This document shows positions 13,405 to 15,272 of a stretch of DNA of 15,272 bases, in pieces. Each line of letters starts with the position of its first letter. The stretch's first letter is position 1. The position numbers and the translations under genes are program-made. Under the pieces are notes generated by a model, which was not told the DNA's origin, did not search any database, and worked only from the letters and a program-made list of their open reading frames with translations. The DNA is from Deltaproteobacteria bacterium (GTDB lineage Bacteria > Desulfobacterota > Desulfuromonadia > Geobacterales > DSM-12255): contig JAGFXN010000041.1 in the NCBI GenBank assembly GCA_017861215.1, positions 1-15,272 of the forward strand, in the 5' to 3' direction.

Positions 13405-13529
13405 AACAAGACCCTTTATTCAGCTGCCGGACAGAGGCAGTCAGGCAGGCAGGTAATGAACAGCTTTTCCGTTCTTCGTCATTTTCCCGGACGCTGCGGC
13501 ACATGCGGCTCTTCAGCCCGGGCACAGAA

Positions 13530-15272
13530 CTACTTCACCGCAAACGCCGGTACCGGTGTCAGTCCCCATATCTCGCGATTGTATTCGGCAATCGTTCTGT
13601 CGGTGGAAAACCTGCCGCTCTGCGCACTGTTGATGATGCTCATCCGCACCCAGCGATCCCTGTCGCGGTAGGCCTGTGCCACCCTCTGCTGTGCTGCCAC
13701 ATAGGAGGCAAAATCAGCTGCAGTCATCCAGGGATCGCCAGCAGAGGTAATCGAACTGATAATCGGGTCGAAAAGCCCCTGTTCAAACATATTAAAGTGC
13801 CCGCATTGCAGCAGTTGCATCACCCGGCCAAGGTTTTCGTCAGCAGCGATGATTCCGGCCGGGTCGTAGTTGTCGCGCACGGTTTCAACCTCTTCCGCAG
13901 TCAGACCGAACATGAAGAAGTTGTCGTCACCCACCTCATCACTGATCTCGATGTTCGCCCCGTCAAGAGTGCCGATGGTAACGGCACCGTTCATCATGAA
14001 CTTCATGTTGCCCGTGCCGGAAGCCTCTTTACCGGCAGTTGAAATCTGCTCGGACAGATCCGTACCGGGACAGATGATCTCCATGGCCGAGACCCGGTAG
14101 TTCGGCAGAAAGGCCACTTTCAGTCGATCCCCCACATCAGGGTCGGAGTTTACGATCCGGGCAACATTGTTGATCAGCTTGATGATCATTTTTGCCATGA
14201 AGTAGCCCGGGGCAGCCTTGCCGCCGAAAAGGACGCAGCGGTCTGTCCAGTCAGCCGTATCCCCCCGCTTGATCCGGTCGTAGAGGTGAATGACATGCAG
14301 CAGGTTGAGCAGCTGCCGTTTGTATTCATGGATCCGCTTCACCTGAACATCAAAGAGTGCATCCGGGTTGAAAGCAACGCCGCAATCCTCCTGCACCAGG
14401 GCTGCCAGCCGTTCCTTGTTCTCCTGCTTGACCAGGTGCCATCTTTCTCTGAAAGGTGCCGAGTCGGCATACGGCAGAATCCTGCTGATCTCGCCGAGCT
14501 CGGCTACCCAATTTTCGCCGATGGTTTCATTGAGGAGAGTTCGCAGGCCCGGGTTGCACCAGGAGATCCAGCGGCGCGGGGTGACGCCGTTCGTCTTGTT
14601 GTTGAATTTGTGGGGCCAGAGCTCGAAAAAATCCCGGAAGAGGCCTTCAACAAGAAGCTTTGAGTGCAGGGCGGCTACGCCGTTGATTGAAAAGCTGGCG
14701 ACGATTGCCAGATAGGCCATCCTGACCTGCGGCACGCTGCCTTCCTCGATAATCGACATCCGCCGCTGCCGTTCAGTATCGCCCGGCCACTTGTGGGCCA
14801 CTTCGCCGAGGAAGCGGGCGTTGATCTCCAGGATTATCTCCAGTATCCTCGGCAGAAGCCTCCTGAAGAGCTCAAGCGGCCACTTCTCCAGCGCTTCGGG
14901 AAGGAGCGTATGGTTGGTGTATGCCATGGTGCGACGGGTTATCTCCCAGGCTTTGTCCCAATCCAGCCCGTGTTCATCCATGAGCAGGCGCATCAGCTCC
15001 GGCACCGCGCAGCTGGGGTGGGTATCATTGAGCTGGAAGCAGTTCTTGTCGGCAAAGTCGGTAAAGTTAGCCTTCTTGACGACCATCCATCGGTCAAAGA
15101 CATCCTGCAGGCTGGCTGAGGCGAGGAAATACTGCTGCCGCAGGCGCAGCTCCTTGCCGTTTTCGCTGGCATCATTCGGATAGAGCACCATGGTGATATT
15201 CTCGGCCGCATTCTTGGTTGCCACCGACTCGGTATAGCTGCCGGCGTTGAACTCGCCAAGGTCGAATTCATC
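13530..15272 (-). CDS. glgP: Glycogen phosphorylase, C-terminal part (5' end outside window)
   Basis: The enzyme releases glucose 1-phosphate from glycogen or maltodextrin using phosphate and pyridoxal phosphate. About 580 C-terminal residues are present out of the usual 820-840; the frame stays open to base 15272, so the missing N-terminal 250 or so lie beyond the right edge. Visible family blocks are NDTHPSCAVPELMRLLMDEHGLDWDKAW, KTNGVTPRRWISWCNPGL, QVKRIHEYKRQLLNLLH, GKAAPGYFMAK and EASGTGNMKFMMNGA, the last holding the lysine that binds pyridoxal phosphate. The GTG at 15224 is only an internal codon, since family sequence continues upstream of it. The gene lies 125 bp upstream of the REC-PilZ gene on the same strand; no terminator is clear between them. 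Confidence 0.95.
   Translation of the reverse strand, partial: DEFDLGEFNAGSYTESVATKNAAENITMVLYPNDASENGKELRLRQQYFLASASLQDVFDRWMVVKKANFTDFADKNCFQLNDTHPSCAVPELMRLLMDEHGLDWDKAWEITRRTMAYTNHTLLPEALEKWPLELFRRLLPRILEIILEINARFLGEVAHKWPGDTERQRRMSIIEEGSVPQVRMAYLAIVASFSINGVAALHSKLLVEGLFRDFFELWPHKFNNKTNGVTPRRWISWCNPGLRTLLNETIGENWVAELGEISRILPYADSAPFRERWHLVKQENKERLAALVQEDCGVAFNPDALFDVQVKRIHEYKRQLLNLLHVIHLYDRIKRGDTADWTDRCVLFGGKAAPGYFMAKMIIKLINNVARIVNSDPDVGDRLKVAFLPNYRVSAMEIICPGTDLSEQISTAGKEASGTGNMKFMMNGAVTIGTLDGANIEISDEVGDDNFFMFGLTAEEVETVRDNYDPAGIIAADENLGRVMQLLQCGHFNMFEQGLFDPIISSITSAGDPWMTAADFASYVAAQQRVAQAYRDRDRWVRMSIINSAQSGRFSTDRTIAEYNREIWGLTPVPAFAVK

Overview
The window is about 57% GC by impression. It looks like a chromosomal segment of a delta-proteobacterium of the Geobacter/Pelobacter type (Desulfuromonadia). 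That placement is inferred from the gene mix: a sigma-54 activator carrying iron-sulfur and [FeFe]-hydrogenase-like domains, a REC-PilZ protein, a sigma factor fused to a zinc-finger anti-sigma domain, a DUF1450 protein and an M16 peptidase. No rRNA, tRNA, CRISPR array or prophage was seen.

Left part (1-5427, + strand): priA, the primosomal replication-restart helicase; a small secreted protein with an Ada-like zinc-binding motif; a short all-ankyrin protein with its own promoter and a strong hairpin terminator; then a YqaA/DedA-type membrane protein followed after 26 bp by an M16 zinc peptidase, probably one transcript. The stretch 3344-3610 between terminator and membrane protein has no convincing gene, although both strands stay open in the same codon register.

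Centre (5428-8224, + strand): this is the most interesting part. A very good sigma-70 promoter (5444-5471) drives a short structured RNA that ends at a terminator (5553), with no ORF inside, so it is a candidate small RNA or leader. Next comes a sensor/regulator split into two reading frames. The first part (5613-6206) has two [4Fe-4S] ferredoxin motifs and the first half of an [FeFe]-hydrogenase H-cluster-like domain. The second part (6305-7819) has the rest of that domain, a further four-cysteine Fe-S motif, a sigma-54 AAA+ domain and a Fis-type helix-turn-helix. Coding sense runs on upstream of the second ATG in its own frame, so this is one gene broken by an indel around 6182-6203 (or a sequencing error). 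Two copies of the same 22-bp palindrome flank it. One overlaps the -35 of its own promoter. The other lies about 130 bp upstream of a GG-N10-GC sigma-54 promoter that precedes a 61-residue ribbon-helix-helix protein. This reads as a complete circuit: a gas- or redox-sensing activator that represses itself and switches on a small DNA-binding protein.

Right part (8247-15272): cysS on the minus strand; a minus-strand ECF-like sigma factor fused in one chain to a zinc-finger anti-sigma domain, a membrane segment and a long Pro/Ala-rich tail; a divergent DUF1450 (YuzB-like) gene; a 181-bp miniature inverted-repeat element inserted exactly at that gene's stop codon; an OmpH/Skp-like periplasmic chaperone; a convergent REC-PilZ protein whose stop lies 2 bp away; and the C-terminal two thirds of glycogen phosphorylase running off the right edge.

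All promoter, operator and RNA calls are by eye from sequence patterns and have no experimental support here.
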